Source: Desulfatirhabdium butyrativorans DSM 18734 (GTDB lineage: Bacteria > Desulfobacterota > Desulfobacteria > Desulfobacterales > Desulfatirhabdiaceae). Taken from it: a stretch of 42,446 nucleotides of DNA. The notes under the pieces were generated by a model. The model was not told the origin of the DNA. It worked only from the letters and a program-made list of their open reading frames with translations, and did not search any database. This document shows positions 8,462 through 16,477 of the stretch, piece by piece. The DNA is taken from assembly GCF_000429925.1 (NCBI RefSeq), contig NZ_AUCU01000041.1:1-42446 (forward strand), read 5' to 3'. Position numbers and translations under genes: made by a program. Numbering within the stretch: position 1 is the first letter of the stretch; each line of letters starts with the position of its first letter.

Positions 8462-9400
8462 TCAGGACGCCCAAGAGACATTCCTTTCCAGCACATCAAT
8501 GCCTGGCAAGGCCTCGGTGGAAGGGGGGCCGGTATAAGCCGATTCGATCGGTTGTATTTCCCAGGAGGTTTTCTCCGCAAACAAATGCTGCAAAAAGCGT
8601 TGATTAAACGCATGGCCTGAGCACCTGGTGACGACATGCCCCAGGATGGTCAAGCCCATCAGCGAAAAATCTCCTATGCAATCCAATAGCTTATGTCGAA
8701 CAAACTCATCCGGATATCGCAGACCTCCGGGATTGAGTACACCGTCTTTATCGATCACAATGGCATTGTCCAGACTGCCTCCGCGCGCCAAGCCCATCTT
8801 CTGCATTCCTTCCACCTCATGCAGAAAGCCAAATGTTCTGGCATTGCAGATTTCCTCCGAAAAGACCTTTTCGTTCAGATCCACCGAGCAGGTTTGTTCG
8901 GCAATCAAGGGGTGATCATACCGGATCGTGCAAGTAAGCCTGTAATGCGTGCAGGGATACACTGCGACCGATTTCCCGTTTTCCTCGATCTGGATCGGTT
9001 TGAGCATTACGAAGGCAAGTCGAGGTTTGCCCTGCTCGATTGTTCCTGCTGATTGGAGCACACGGGTGAACGGACCTGCACTGCCGTCCATGATCGGCAA
9101 TTCATAATTGTCCAGTTCGATCAGCGCATTGTCGATGGACAATCCGGAAAGGCTCGCCATCAGATGTTCGATAGTCGAAACGATGATGCCGTCATACCCG
9201 ATCACGGTAGCCAAACTCGTATCCACGACCAGGTTGAACCGGGCAGGAATGGGCGTTGCATCGGCAATATCCGTTCGCAGAAATTTGACGCCATGGTTTA
9301 CCGGGGCCGGACGAATACGGACATGGACCGTCCTGCCGGAGTGAACGCCCAGTCCCGAAAAATCGACAGCCTTGGCAAGAGTTCTTTGTATGGTATACAT
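8462..9400 (-). CDS. lpxC: UDP-3-O-acyl-N-acetylglucosamine deacetylase
   Basis: LpxC is the zinc deacetylase that commits UDP-3-O-acyl-GlcNAc to lipid A synthesis, so the organism has a lipopolysaccharide outer membrane. All metal and catalytic residues are visible at standard positions: H79 in STIEHLMAS, H236 and D240 in HKLLDCIGDF, and H263 in SGHAFNQ. The E. coli numbers are 79, 238, 242 and 265. The protein has 312 residues including a ~35-residue C-terminal tail. Start ATG at 9398-9400 gives the family-typical QRTLAK beginning; another ATG at 9431-9433 would add 11 residues. It lies in a minus-strand run with pilC, a PilS-like kinase and DUF4390, but 307 bp separate it from the kinase. 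Confidence 0.97.
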   Translation of the reverse strand: MYTIQRTLAKAVDFSGLGVHSGRTVHVRIRPAPVNHGVKFLRTDIADATPIPARFNLVVDTSLATVIGYDGIIVSTIEHLMASLSGLSIDNALIELDNYELPIMDGSAGPFTRVLQSAGTIEQGKPRLAFVMLKPIQIEENGKSVAVYPCTHYRLTCTIRYDHPLIAEQTCSVDLNEKVFSEEICNARTFGFLHEVEGMQKMGLARGGSLDNAIVIDKDGVLNPGGLRYPDEFVRHKLLDCIGDFSLMGLTILGHVVTRCSGHAFNQRFLQHLFAEKTSWEIQPIESAYTGPPSTEALPGIDVLERNVSWAS

Positions 9401-9448
9401 CAGTTGCTGGTCGGCTCTCTTATCTCTACACATAAGGCCCGGATATCA

Positions 9449-9544
9449 ATAGTGCCTGAACGGAAAACCCGTTTGGGATACAACCTGAGCCGGAGGGCAG
9501 GCGGCGCGCTGTTCCAAATAGGGGGTTTTTCGTTCAGGCACTAT
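9449..9544. repeat. ~95-bp palindromic repeat, complete copy
   Basis: The left end ATAGTGCCTGAACGGAAAAC and right end (complement) ATAGTGCCTGAACGAAAAAC form terminal inverted repeats of about 20 bp. Between them lies GATACAACCTGAGCCGGAGG and a GC-rich centre. It sits between the PilS-like kinase and lpxC. A second complete copy is at 12467-12549, a split copy at 40831-41144 and a half copy near 5360. It encodes nothing; open frames through it are by-products. It resembles a small non-autonomous element or an extragenic palindrome. Confidence 0.8.
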
Positions 9545-9707
9545 ATAATGTCGGAACGGAAATCCATCCTTCGATGACACGCATCTTCGGCGTTGGAACA
9601 ATTTTCTTTCCAATGTAGCGTATATCGTTTCGATTTGGCAATAGAAACCAACACAGAAACCATCGGGGAAAGGATGAGCAGATAATTCCGGATTCGGCAC
9701 TGAATCG
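9545..9707. other. Gene-free remainder of the pilS-lpxC gap
   Basis: Together with the palindromic repeat, this fills the 307-bp gap between the PilS-like kinase and lpxC. Nothing coding is recognised. A PilR-type regulator gene would normally be expected downstream of pilS, and no remnant of one is readable here. Confidence 0.5.
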
Positions 9708-11075
9708 CTATGTCAGTGGAAAGATCAGCTTCATAGTTGTCCCTTCGCCTTCTTTGCTGATCACCTCGATCCTGCCGCCATAATATTCCAAAATGCGGTG
9801 TACGATAGAGAGGCCGAGTCCCGTCCCTTGCGATTTTGTCGTATAAAAAGGATCGAAAATCCGGGCAATATCCTCCTTCGCGATTCCGGTACCGGAATCC
9901 GAAATCTGGAGCACGGCCTTTCCTCCTTTCTGTTTCGAAGCGACAAGTGTAATGGTGCCATCATCTTCTACCGCCTCCACTGCGTTCAGCAGCAGGTTCC
10001 ATACAACCTGATGAAAATGCGCCGGATCGATTCGCAGTTCAATGTCTCTTTCAATTTCCCGGGTCAATTGAATTTTCCGATTCATCGCCGGATCTTGTTC
10101 GAACAGGTCCAGAATATCGTTCAGTGCCACTTCAAGCTTCAGGTGCTGCCGCTGCTGGACCTTGGGCGGTTTTGCAAAGAACAGGAAATCCCCCAGCAGT
10201 TTGTTCAACCGATTGGCTTCCCGGGTAACGATAGCCATCAATTTTTCTTGGATCGCCTTGTTTTCGGGACCTTCTTTCAGCATCGTGGCCGCACCCACCA
10301 GAGAAGCGAGTGGATTCTTGATTTCATGAGCAAGACCCGCAGCCATTTCACCAAGAGAGGCGAGTTTCTCCACCCGTTTGATATGTTCGGCCATAGCCTG
10401 AAGCGTTTCCTTCGATCGCTTCGTCTGCTCGGCCAGAAAACCGCTCAGATACGCAACGGCAACGCTGGCAGCAACAAGAATGGCGATTTTGTAAATGACA
10501 TGGTGCAAATCCCTTGGACCGAGATCGTAAATGGCGTCTCCCGGCGGTGCGATGATTCTGGACCATTCCAGAACGAGCATGAATCCATACTGGAGGTTGG
10601 CCAGAATTGCCATGCTCAGGCTTCCGGGTTGATAGAGCAGTACACCGGCCGTTACGATGACCAGCAGATAGAGAAATGAAAAGGCACTGGAAAAGCTCCC
10701 GGTACAATAGATCAGCACGCTGCAAAGACTGATGTCACAGGCAAGCTGAAAGAGTGCAAAATATTCCGTCCTTCGAATATAAGGCAGCACGAGCGCATAC
10801 AAAATGGAAAGTATGAATACCGAAACGACGATCCCGTACAAAATCAGCAGACTGGAAGCGTGTTTCGGCAAATCGCTCCGATGCTGGACGAAGATGGTTG
10901 AACCCAGCAGGAGAACCGTAAAGACCACGCGAAAAAACATCAGCAATTTCAGGCGGCCGGCGAGTTGCGTACGATCGGTTTCAGCGGCTGGCAGCATCAA
11001 TCGACGCACGACAGGGCTGTTCCGTGTTTCCTGGGGAAGGAATAACCGATCGGGTGACTGTTGTTCTTGAAGCAT
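9708..11075 (-). CDS. pilS: PilS-like membrane sensor histidine kinase
   Basis: The 455-residue protein has about six predicted membrane helices in its first ~215 residues (for example LKLLMFFRVVFTVLLLGSTI and FSFLYLLVIVTAGVLLY). It continues with a short coiled linker, a HisKA domain with H250 in GLAHEIKNPLASL, and a HATPase domain with NLLLNAVEAV, DSGTGI and GTGLGLSI. A polytopic sensor next to pilC, 33 bp downstream, fits PilS, the kinase that with PilR controls pilin transcription through sigma54. No PilR gene follows; the next gene is lpxC. The kinase therefore lacks an adjacent partner in this window. The name pilS rests on context and topology, not on a diagnostic motif. Start is the ATG at 11073-11075. 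Confidence 0.8.
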   Translation of the reverse strand: MLQEQQSPDRLFLPQETRNSPVVRRLMLPAAETDRTQLAGRLKLLMFFRVVFTVLLLGSTIFVQHRSDLPKHASSLLILYGIVVSVFILSILYALVLPYIRRTEYFALFQLACDISLCSVLIYCTGSFSSAFSFLYLLVIVTAGVLLYQPGSLSMAILANLQYGFMLVLEWSRIIAPPGDAIYDLGPRDLHHVIYKIAILVAASVAVAYLSGFLAEQTKRSKETLQAMAEHIKRVEKLASLGEMAAGLAHEIKNPLASLVGAATMLKEGPENKAIQEKLMAIVTREANRLNKLLGDFLFFAKPPKVQQRQHLKLEVALNDILDLFEQDPAMNRKIQLTREIERDIELRIDPAHFHQVVWNLLLNAVEAVEDDGTITLVASKQKGGKAVLQISDSGTGIAKEDIARIFDPFYTTKSQGTGLGLSIVHRILEYYGGRIEVISKEGEGTTMKLIFPLT

Positions 11076-11108
11076 CGCTCGACTGTTCCAGAAGAAATGC
11101 CCAATGCA

Positions 11109-12317
11109 TCATGCAATGGCGCTGGCGATCTTGAAGATGGGCAGATACATGGCAATGACCAGCCCGCCAATGGTCACCCCAAGGAAAACCAGCATGAAAG
11201 GCTCGATCAGGGAGGTCAGGTTGGCCACAGCCTGATCCACTTCCTCATCGTAGAAATCGGCGATTTTTCCGAGCATGACATCGAGAGCGCCCGTGGTTTC
11301 TCCGACGGCAATCATTTGACAAACCATCGGGGGAAACACGTTGGTCTCAATGAGCGGATCGGCCATGGTCTGGCCTTCGGCGATTGCGGATCGCACCTTG
11401 TAAACGGCCGCTTCGATGACCTTGTTTCCAGCAGTCTTGGCGACAATTTCGAGCGCATCGAGAATCGCCACGCCGCTCGAAAGCATCGTTCCCATAGTGC
11501 GGGTAAATTTGGCCACAGCGACTTTCCGGATCAACACCCCAATGACAGGCATCATTAGCAGCAAATGATCGATCGCAACCCTGCCCTTTTCGGTGTTGTA
11601 ATATTTTTTCAGGGCAAACAGGAAAACCACAAGTGCCGCAATCATGTACAGGATATTTGCCTTGACAACCTCGCTGAGACTGACGACCAACTGTGTCGGC
11701 AAAGGAAGGGTGCTTCCCATTTCGGAAAACATCTTCTGAAAAACAGGTATGACGAAAACCAGAATGATGGCCAAAACGATGAGTGCGATGCCCAGAGTGA
11801 CCAATGGGTAGGTCATGGCACCTTTTACCTTGGCTTTGAGCTTGGCTGCCTTTTCGATATAGGCGGCAAGCCTTGCCAGAATCGTATCGAGGATACCGCC
11901 CGCCTCCCCTGCAGCGATCATGTTCACGAAAAGGCTGTCGAACTGCTTCGGATGCTTTTTCATGGCATCTGCCAGTGTGGTGCCGCTTTCGACTTGTTCT
12001 TTGATATCCTTGAGAATGGTCTTGAATGTCGGGTTCTCTTCCTGGGCTTGTAGAATATCCAGGCATTGGACAATGGGAAGGCCCGCATCGATCATTGTAG
12101 AAAATTGTCTGGTAAATAGAATGATGTCTTTTTCCTGCACCTTGGGCTGCAGGAAAGCGATACCGGCCAAAATGTCCTTGGGCTTGATTTTGATCTTGGT
12201 CGGCATGATCCCTTGCCGCGCCAGATGGTTTTTCACGGCGCGCTCATCGGCCAAATCGATTTCTCCCCGTTTGATTTCCCCTTTGCGATTCTTCCCGCTC
12301 CATTGATAAACCGGCAT
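11109..12317 (-). CDS. pilC: Type IV pilus inner-membrane platform protein PilC
   Basis: The 402-residue protein forms the inner-membrane platform on which PilB and PilT act in pilus assembly and retraction. Its N-terminus, MPVYQWSGKNRKGEIKRGEI, is typical of PilC/GspF. Two T2SSF domains follow, each with the FTRQFSTMIDAGLPI / FTRTMGTMLSSGVAI signature, and three membrane segments (around 170, 220 and 375). Start ATG at 12315-12317 has GGAGGATCAGG directly upstream; the longer frame to 12404 lacks homology-like sequence. The pilB and pilT ATPase genes, which often precede pilC, are absent: upstream lies a repeat and then a divergent gene. This gene may head a short pilC-pilS unit. Confidence 0.93.
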   Translation of the reverse strand: MPVYQWSGKNRKGEIKRGEIDLADERAVKNHLARQGIMPTKIKIKPKDILAGIAFLQPKVQEKDIILFTRQFSTMIDAGLPIVQCLDILQAQEENPTFKTILKDIKEQVESGTTLADAMKKHPKQFDSLFVNMIAAGEAGGILDTILARLAAYIEKAAKLKAKVKGAMTYPLVTLGIALIVLAIILVFVIPVFQKMFSEMGSTLPLPTQLVVSLSEVVKANILYMIAALVVFLFALKKYYNTEKGRVAIDHLLLMMPVIGVLIRKVAVAKFTRTMGTMLSSGVAILDALEIVAKTAGNKVIEAAVYKVRSAIAEGQTMADPLIETNVFPPMVCQMIAVGETTGALDVMLGKIADFYDEEVDQAVANLTSLIEPFMLVFLGVTIGGLVIAMYLPIFKIASAIA

Positions 12318-12466
12318 CCTGATCCTCCGAAAAAAATAGGGGTTATCGAACCGAAAATAAGTCCGACAATGCAGATGATTACCACAACCAAACCCTGACA
12401 ACAAGACGATCCTGCATCATTCTTTCGAGGTTGCGGTTGAATGATCCCCAAAAGGTGGATATGATA

Positions 12467-12549
12467 GAGCCTGAACGGAAAACCGTTTTGGGTACAACCT
12501 GAGCCGGAGGGCGGGCTGCTCCAAATAGGGGTTTTTCGTTCAGGCGCCA
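12467..12549. repeat. ~85-bp palindromic repeat, second complete copy, possible 5-bp target duplication
   Basis: AGAGCCTGAACGGAAAACCG at the left and GGTTTTTCGTTCAGGCGCC at the right form imperfect terminal inverted repeats around ACAACCTGAGCCGGAGGGCG, matching the copy at 9449-9544. The sequence ATGAT occurs on both outer sides (12462-12466 and 12550-12554), which could be a target-site duplication. It lies in the divergent pilC / nucleotidyltransferase intergenic region (12318-12592), which holds no gene. Confidence 0.7.
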
Positions 12550-12592
12550 TGATCGTTTTTGAATCCGCTCGTTCATCTTATCCCGGGGCTAT

Positions 12593-15274
12593 ATGAACCC
12601 AGAATCCGGCCTGACCGTCATCACCACCCATCTCAATGCGGATTTCGATGCGCTGGCATCGATGCTGGCCGCACAGAAGCTCTACCCGGATGCGCTGGTG
12701 GTTTTCCCCGGATCGCAGGAAAAGAATCTTCGAAATTTTTTCATCAGCTCGATGGCTTACCTGTTCAATATGGCCGATATCCGATCCATCGATTTTTCAG
12801 CGATTCGCCGTCTGGTTCTGGTAGACACCAGACAGCCGTCCCGGATCGGCAAATTCGCCGAAATCCTGCACAACCCCGGCACCGAAATTCACGTCTACGA
12901 CCATCACCCTCCGATGCAGACCGACATCCGGGGGCACGCGGAATACTGCCGGATCACCGGAGCCACCGTCACGCTGCTGTGTGAGCTGATTCGTAAAAAA
13001 GGAATCGAAATTACGGCAGACGAAGCTACCGTCATGTGTCTGGGTATTTACGAAGACACGGGTTCCTTCACCTTTCCCTCGACGACGGCCGAGGATTTTC
13101 TGGCAGCAGCCCACCTGCTCTCCTGCGGCGCCAACCTGAACACGATCTCCTCCATGCTGGCCCGCGAAATCAGCCCTGAGCAGGTATCCCTGCTGAACGA
13201 AATGATCCAGTCGGCAAACCGCTATGCCGTCAAGGGCGTCGAAGTGGTGGTCACCACCGTTTCCTCCGATCGCTACGTCCCCGATTTTGCGTTTCTGGTC
13301 CACAAACTAGTCAAGATGGAAAACCTGGCCGCCCTGTTTGCCGTGGCATCGATGGAAAACAAGATTCATATCGTCGGCCGCAGCCGGGTACCCGAGGTGG
13401 ATGTGGGCGCCATCCTCTCGAGACTGGGCGGAGGGGGGCACGGATTCGCCGCATCGGCCACGCTCAAGGACTATACCCTGGTCCAGGCCGAGCAGAAGCT
13501 TGTCGAAATCATCTATCAAACGGTTCGCCCGCGAAGGCTCGCCCGGGACATCATGTCCTCGCCAGCCATCACCATCGGCCCCACCATGACCTGCAAACGG
13601 GCTGCTGAAATGCTCAACCGGTACAACATCAACGCCTTGCTGGTCACCGATCCCGCTCAGGGCCAATCCCCCCTTCTGGGCTACATTTCCCGTCAGGTCA
13701 TTGAAAAGGCCCTCTACCACCATCTGGACGAGGTGGCGGTCCGGGAGTATATGACAAGCGACATGGCCTGGGTGTCACCTGAGGCGGATCTGGCCGAAAT
13801 CCAGCAGAAAATCATCGAAAACAAGCAACGTATTCTGCCTGTCGTCCAGGACGATAAAATCATGGGGGTTGTCACGCGAACGGACTTGCTCAATCTCATC
13901 GCGCGGCAGTCCAGCATTGATATGGCCAATGAATCGGGGAATTTTCAGGATATCATCCAGGCCCGAACCCGGAACATCCTGCCGGTGATGATCGAGCGGC
14001 TTTTCCCCCACCAGCTCCAGCATCTGCGGAACATCGGCTCGGTTGCACGGGAAATGGGAATCGAAGCCTTCGTCGTGGGCGGTTTTGTGCGAGACATGTT
14101 TCTCAACCGGCCCAACGACGACATGGATATCGTGGTGGAAGGCGACGGCATCGCCTTTGCAAGGCAATATGCATCCGCCACAGGCGCCCGGGTGCACACC
14201 CATGGCCATTTCGGCACTGCGGTCATCACCTATCCCGACGGGTTCAAAATCGATGTGGCCACGGCACGCATGGAATATTACCAGTTTCCCACAGCCCTGC
14301 CCATTGTGGAGATGAGCTCGATCAAGCTCGATCTTTTCCGCCGGGATTTTACCATCAACACCCTGGCCATCCAGCTCAACCCGGACAAATTCGGGATCCT
14401 GATCGATTTTTTTGCGGGCCAGAAGGACATCAAGGAAAAAGCCATCCGGGTCCTGCACAACCTCAGTTTCGTGGAAGATCCCACCCGGGCCTTCCGGGCC
14501 ATCCGGTTCGAGCAGCGCTTCGGGTTCAACATGGGCAAGCTCACGGCAGGATTGATCGAAAATGCCGTCAAAATGGATTTTTTCTCCCGCCTGAGCGGCA
14601 GAAGGGTTCTGAACGAGCTTCGTCAGATCTTTGGTGAGCAAAACCCCATCCCGGCCATTTTCCGCCTGAACGAATTTCAACTGCTCCGCGTCATCCATCC
14701 AAATTTTCAGCTCTCCGCAGACAAGGCCACACTGCTTGCAGGCGTGAAAAGCATACTGACATGGCACGAGCTGTTGTTTCTCGAAGAGCCGATTCAGAAA
14801 TGGATCATCTATTTTCTGGTCATGATGAAAGGCTATGATCTCAAAACGGCAGAAGATATTTTTACCCGCCTGGAAATGCCTGTAAAAATCAGAGAAATAC
14901 TGGGAAAAGAGAGGATTGTCGCCGAAAAGACCCTGGCCTGGCTGGAGCGGCATTCACCGGTGTTGAACAGTGTCCTGTGCGATCATCTTGCAGATATCCG
15001 CACCGAAGTGCGCCTTTACATGATGGCATTGGCCAGACAGGAAGGGGTCAAGCGGGCCATATCGCAATACTTCGTCAAACTGCGATTCCTCAAGCCGATA
15101 ACGACCGGAGAAGACCTCAAGCGCATGGGGTATCCGCCGGGTCCGATTTTCAAGGACATACTGCTCGGCATCCGCAACGAAAAGCTCAATGGTCATCTTG
15201 AAACCAAAGAAGACGAGATCCGTTTCATTCAGGAACATTTCCCCCTTCCCGAAGTTGGAAAAAAACCGGATTGA
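12593..15274 (+). CDS. DHH phosphoesterase-CBS-CBS-tRNA nucleotidyltransferase fusion
   Basis: The 893-residue protein joins three modules. Residues ~1-310 are a DHH/DHHA1 phosphoesterase of RecJ/NrnA type: THLNADFDALAS, VLVDTRQP, VYDHHPP, YEDTGSFTFPS, and the nucleic-acid loop GGGGHGF. All four catalytic motifs look intact. Residues ~315-445 are a CBS pair (ARDIMSSPAITIGP, VREYMTSDMAWVSP) that would bind adenine nucleotides. From ~490 comes a class II CCA/poly(A) nucleotidyltransferase with VGGFVRDMFLNRPNDDMDIV (the DxD metal site), RRDFTINTLA and EDPTRAFRAIRFEQRF. The fusion is known in deltaproteobacteria and some thermophiles. Whether it adds CCA or only A cannot be told. The ATG at 12593 lacks a strong Shine-Dalgarno; the domain begins within ten residues. 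Confidence 0.92.
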   Translation: MNPESGLTVITTHLNADFDALASMLAAQKLYPDALVVFPGSQEKNLRNFFISSMAYLFNMADIRSIDFSAIRRLVLVDTRQPSRIGKFAEILHNPGTEIHVYDHHPPMQTDIRGHAEYCRITGATVTLLCELIRKKGIEITADEATVMCLGIYEDTGSFTFPSTTAEDFLAAAHLLSCGANLNTISSMLAREISPEQVSLLNEMIQSANRYAVKGVEVVVTTVSSDRYVPDFAFLVHKLVKMENLAALFAVASMENKIHIVGRSRVPEVDVGAILSRLGGGGHGFAASATLKDYTLVQAEQKLVEIIYQTVRPRRLARDIMSSPAITIGPTMTCKRAAEMLNRYNINALLVTDPAQGQSPLLGYISRQVIEKALYHHLDEVAVREYMTSDMAWVSPEADLAEIQQKIIENKQRILPVVQDDKIMGVVTRTDLLNLIARQSSIDMANESGNFQDIIQARTRNILPVMIERLFPHQLQHLRNIGSVAREMGIEAFVVGGFVRDMFLNRPNDDMDIVVEGDGIAFARQYASATGARVHTHGHFGTAVITYPDGFKIDVATARMEYYQFPTALPIVEMSSIKLDLFRRDFTINTLAIQLNPDKFGILIDFFAGQKDIKEKAIRVLHNLSFVEDPTRAFRAIRFEQRFGFNMGKLTAGLIENAVKMDFFSRLSGRRVLNELRQIFGEQNPIPAIFRLNEFQLLRVIHPNFQLSADKATLLAGVKSILTWHELLFLEEPIQKWIIYFLVMMKGYDLKTAEDIFTRLEMPVKIREILGKERIVAEKTLAWLERHSPVLNSVLCDHLADIRTEVRLYMMALARQEGVKRAISQYFVKLRFLKPITTGEDLKRMGYPPGPIFKDILLGIRNEKLNGHLETKEDEIRFIQEHFPLPEVGKKPD

Positions 15275-15275
15275 T

Positions 15276-15342
15276 GGAAGTCAGGAGTCAGGAGTCAGAA
15301 GTCAGAAGGCAGAAGGCAGAAGGCAGAAGGCAGAAGGCAGAA
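15276..15342. repeat. Heptanucleotide tandem repeat array 1 (GTCAGAA / GGCAGAA)
   Basis: Directly after the stop of the fusion gene, about nine units of a 7-bp motif follow: GTCAGGA, GTCAGAA and then GGCAGAA. The same motif in opposite orientation makes up arrays at 18168-18237 and 35865-35957. The period of 7 and lack of unique spacers exclude CRISPR. Confidence 0.9.
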
Positions 15343-15681
15343 GAGCCGTTTGCCAAAGTCCTTCGGCGTCATTTCGGCGAAAGCCGGAATCCAGTTCTTT
15401 TCAGTACATTCTGCACCCCTCCTGCCGGCGGCTTCAACCACCTTCCCTGCTGCACCGCGAAAGCAACCCGCCCCCCGAACGCCCGCCATTCCCGATTCCT
15501 GTCCGGGCCGAACAATTGCCTTGCATATCGTCTCCAAAATCGATAGATATTCCGTTTCAATTTGGGCCATTCGCTTTTCCGGACTGGCGATGGCCCGCAA
15601 TCCATCAACTGCGCAACCACAGCGGGCATAGGATCGATTTTCACAACAGAGACAGGATCTGTTTCTGTTTTGCCATCAGGT
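15343..15681. other. Gene-poor spacer with a GTCATTTCGGCGAAAGCC-type palindrome
   Basis: About 15368-15391 carries the palindromic motif CGTCATTTCGGCGAAAGCCG, akin to the cores near 18048 and 41810. Minus-strand frames across 15400-15644 are open but overlap each other and read into the repeats. One (beginning MRAIASPEKRMAQIETEYLS from 15600) is conceivable as an old gene fragment, but I recognise no family and no ribosome site. Confidence 0.4.
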
Positions 15682-15742
15682 GGGTCAATTGCAAAAGTTC
15701 TGCTGCGTCATGCCGACGAAATCCCGCTTTACAATTGGCTCA
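15682..15742. repeat. Short MITE-like copy (both ends, almost no interior)
   Basis: GGGTCAATTGCAAAAG at the left and TTTACAATTGGCTCAG at the right are the two inverted ends of the family whose longest copy is at 41789-41940. They enclose only about 30 bp (TGCGTCATGCCGACGAAATCC). It looks like an internally deleted member, just upstream of the CBS gene. Confidence 0.7.
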
Positions 15743-15787
15743 GATACCAGCGTCGTTTTCTTCAATCCGTCAAGAAGGAGGGTTCCG

Positions 15788-16378
15788 GTGAAATCGTACA
15801 AAGTGAAAGACCTCATGGTACCACTGGCCGAGTATGCTACCGTCGATGAAGACGCCAGCCTTTTCGAGGCGGTCACTGCCCTGGAGAAGGCCCAGATCGA
15901 ATACGACCACAGCGCCTACAAGCACCGGGCCATTCTGATTCTCGACAAGGCGGGAAAGGTCGTAGGCAAAGTCAGCCAGCTCGACATATTGCGCGCACTC
16001 GAACCCAAATATGACGAAATGCAGGGCAGCGAAGGCCTGGCCCGTTTCGGGTTCAGCAAAAAATTCATGAAATCCCTCCTGCTGCAATACCGGCTTTTCG
16101 AAAATCCCCTGGAGGATATCTGCAGAAAGGCCTGTGAAAAACAGGTCAAGGAATTCATGCACAGACCGACAGAAGGCGAATACGTCGACATGGAGGCCAC
16201 CCTCGATGAGGCCATCCACCAACTGGTGCTCGGCCACCACCAATCGCTGATCGTCACCCGGGATACGGATATCGTTGGAATTCTGAGGCTGACCGACGTG
16301 TTTGCGGCTGTCTTCCATATCATGAAACAATGCCAGGCAGAACACGCGGAATCGGGTCAGAGCTGCGAAAAAACATAA
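15788..16378 (+). CDS. CBS-pair domain protein
   Basis: The 196-residue protein is almost entirely a pair of CBS domains: VKDLMVPLAEYATVDEDASLFEAV... with KAGKVVGKVSQLDIL near 5-70, and VKEFMHRPTEGEYVDMEATLDEAI with DTDIVGILRLTDVF near 118-180. No other domain is present, so it is probably an adenine-nucleotide-sensing regulator. The start is the GTG at 15788, chosen because AAGGAGG lies 7 nt upstream. A frame open from 15680 would run through a repeat. The anion transporter gene follows 99 bp downstream in the same direction. A role in setting transporter activity by energy charge is possible but only inferred. Confidence 0.85.
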   Translation: MKSYKVKDLMVPLAEYATVDEDASLFEAVTALEKAQIEYDHSAYKHRAILILDKAGKVVGKVSQLDILRALEPKYDEMQGSEGLARFGFSKKFMKSLLLQYRLFENPLEDICRKACEKQVKEFMHRPTEGEYVDMEATLDEAIHQLVLGHHQSLIVTRDTDIVGILRLTDVFAAVFHIMKQCQAEHAESGQSCEKT

Positions 16379-16477
16379 AGTCGAACGCCGGTCTCTGGCC
16401 AACGGCCCCCATAGCGCCATACCCGATTGGATCACACCCAGCATCGAATTCATCATGGAGTTTACAGGAGAAAACCG

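Noticed and set aside
9446-9700. Minus-strand small open frame across the palindromic repeat
   Set aside because: Derived from repeat sequence; similar frames occur in every copy.
13775-14953. Minus-strand open frame opposite the nucleotidyltransferase fusion
   Set aside because: Antisense to a well-supported gene with all catalytic motifs; no ribosome site.
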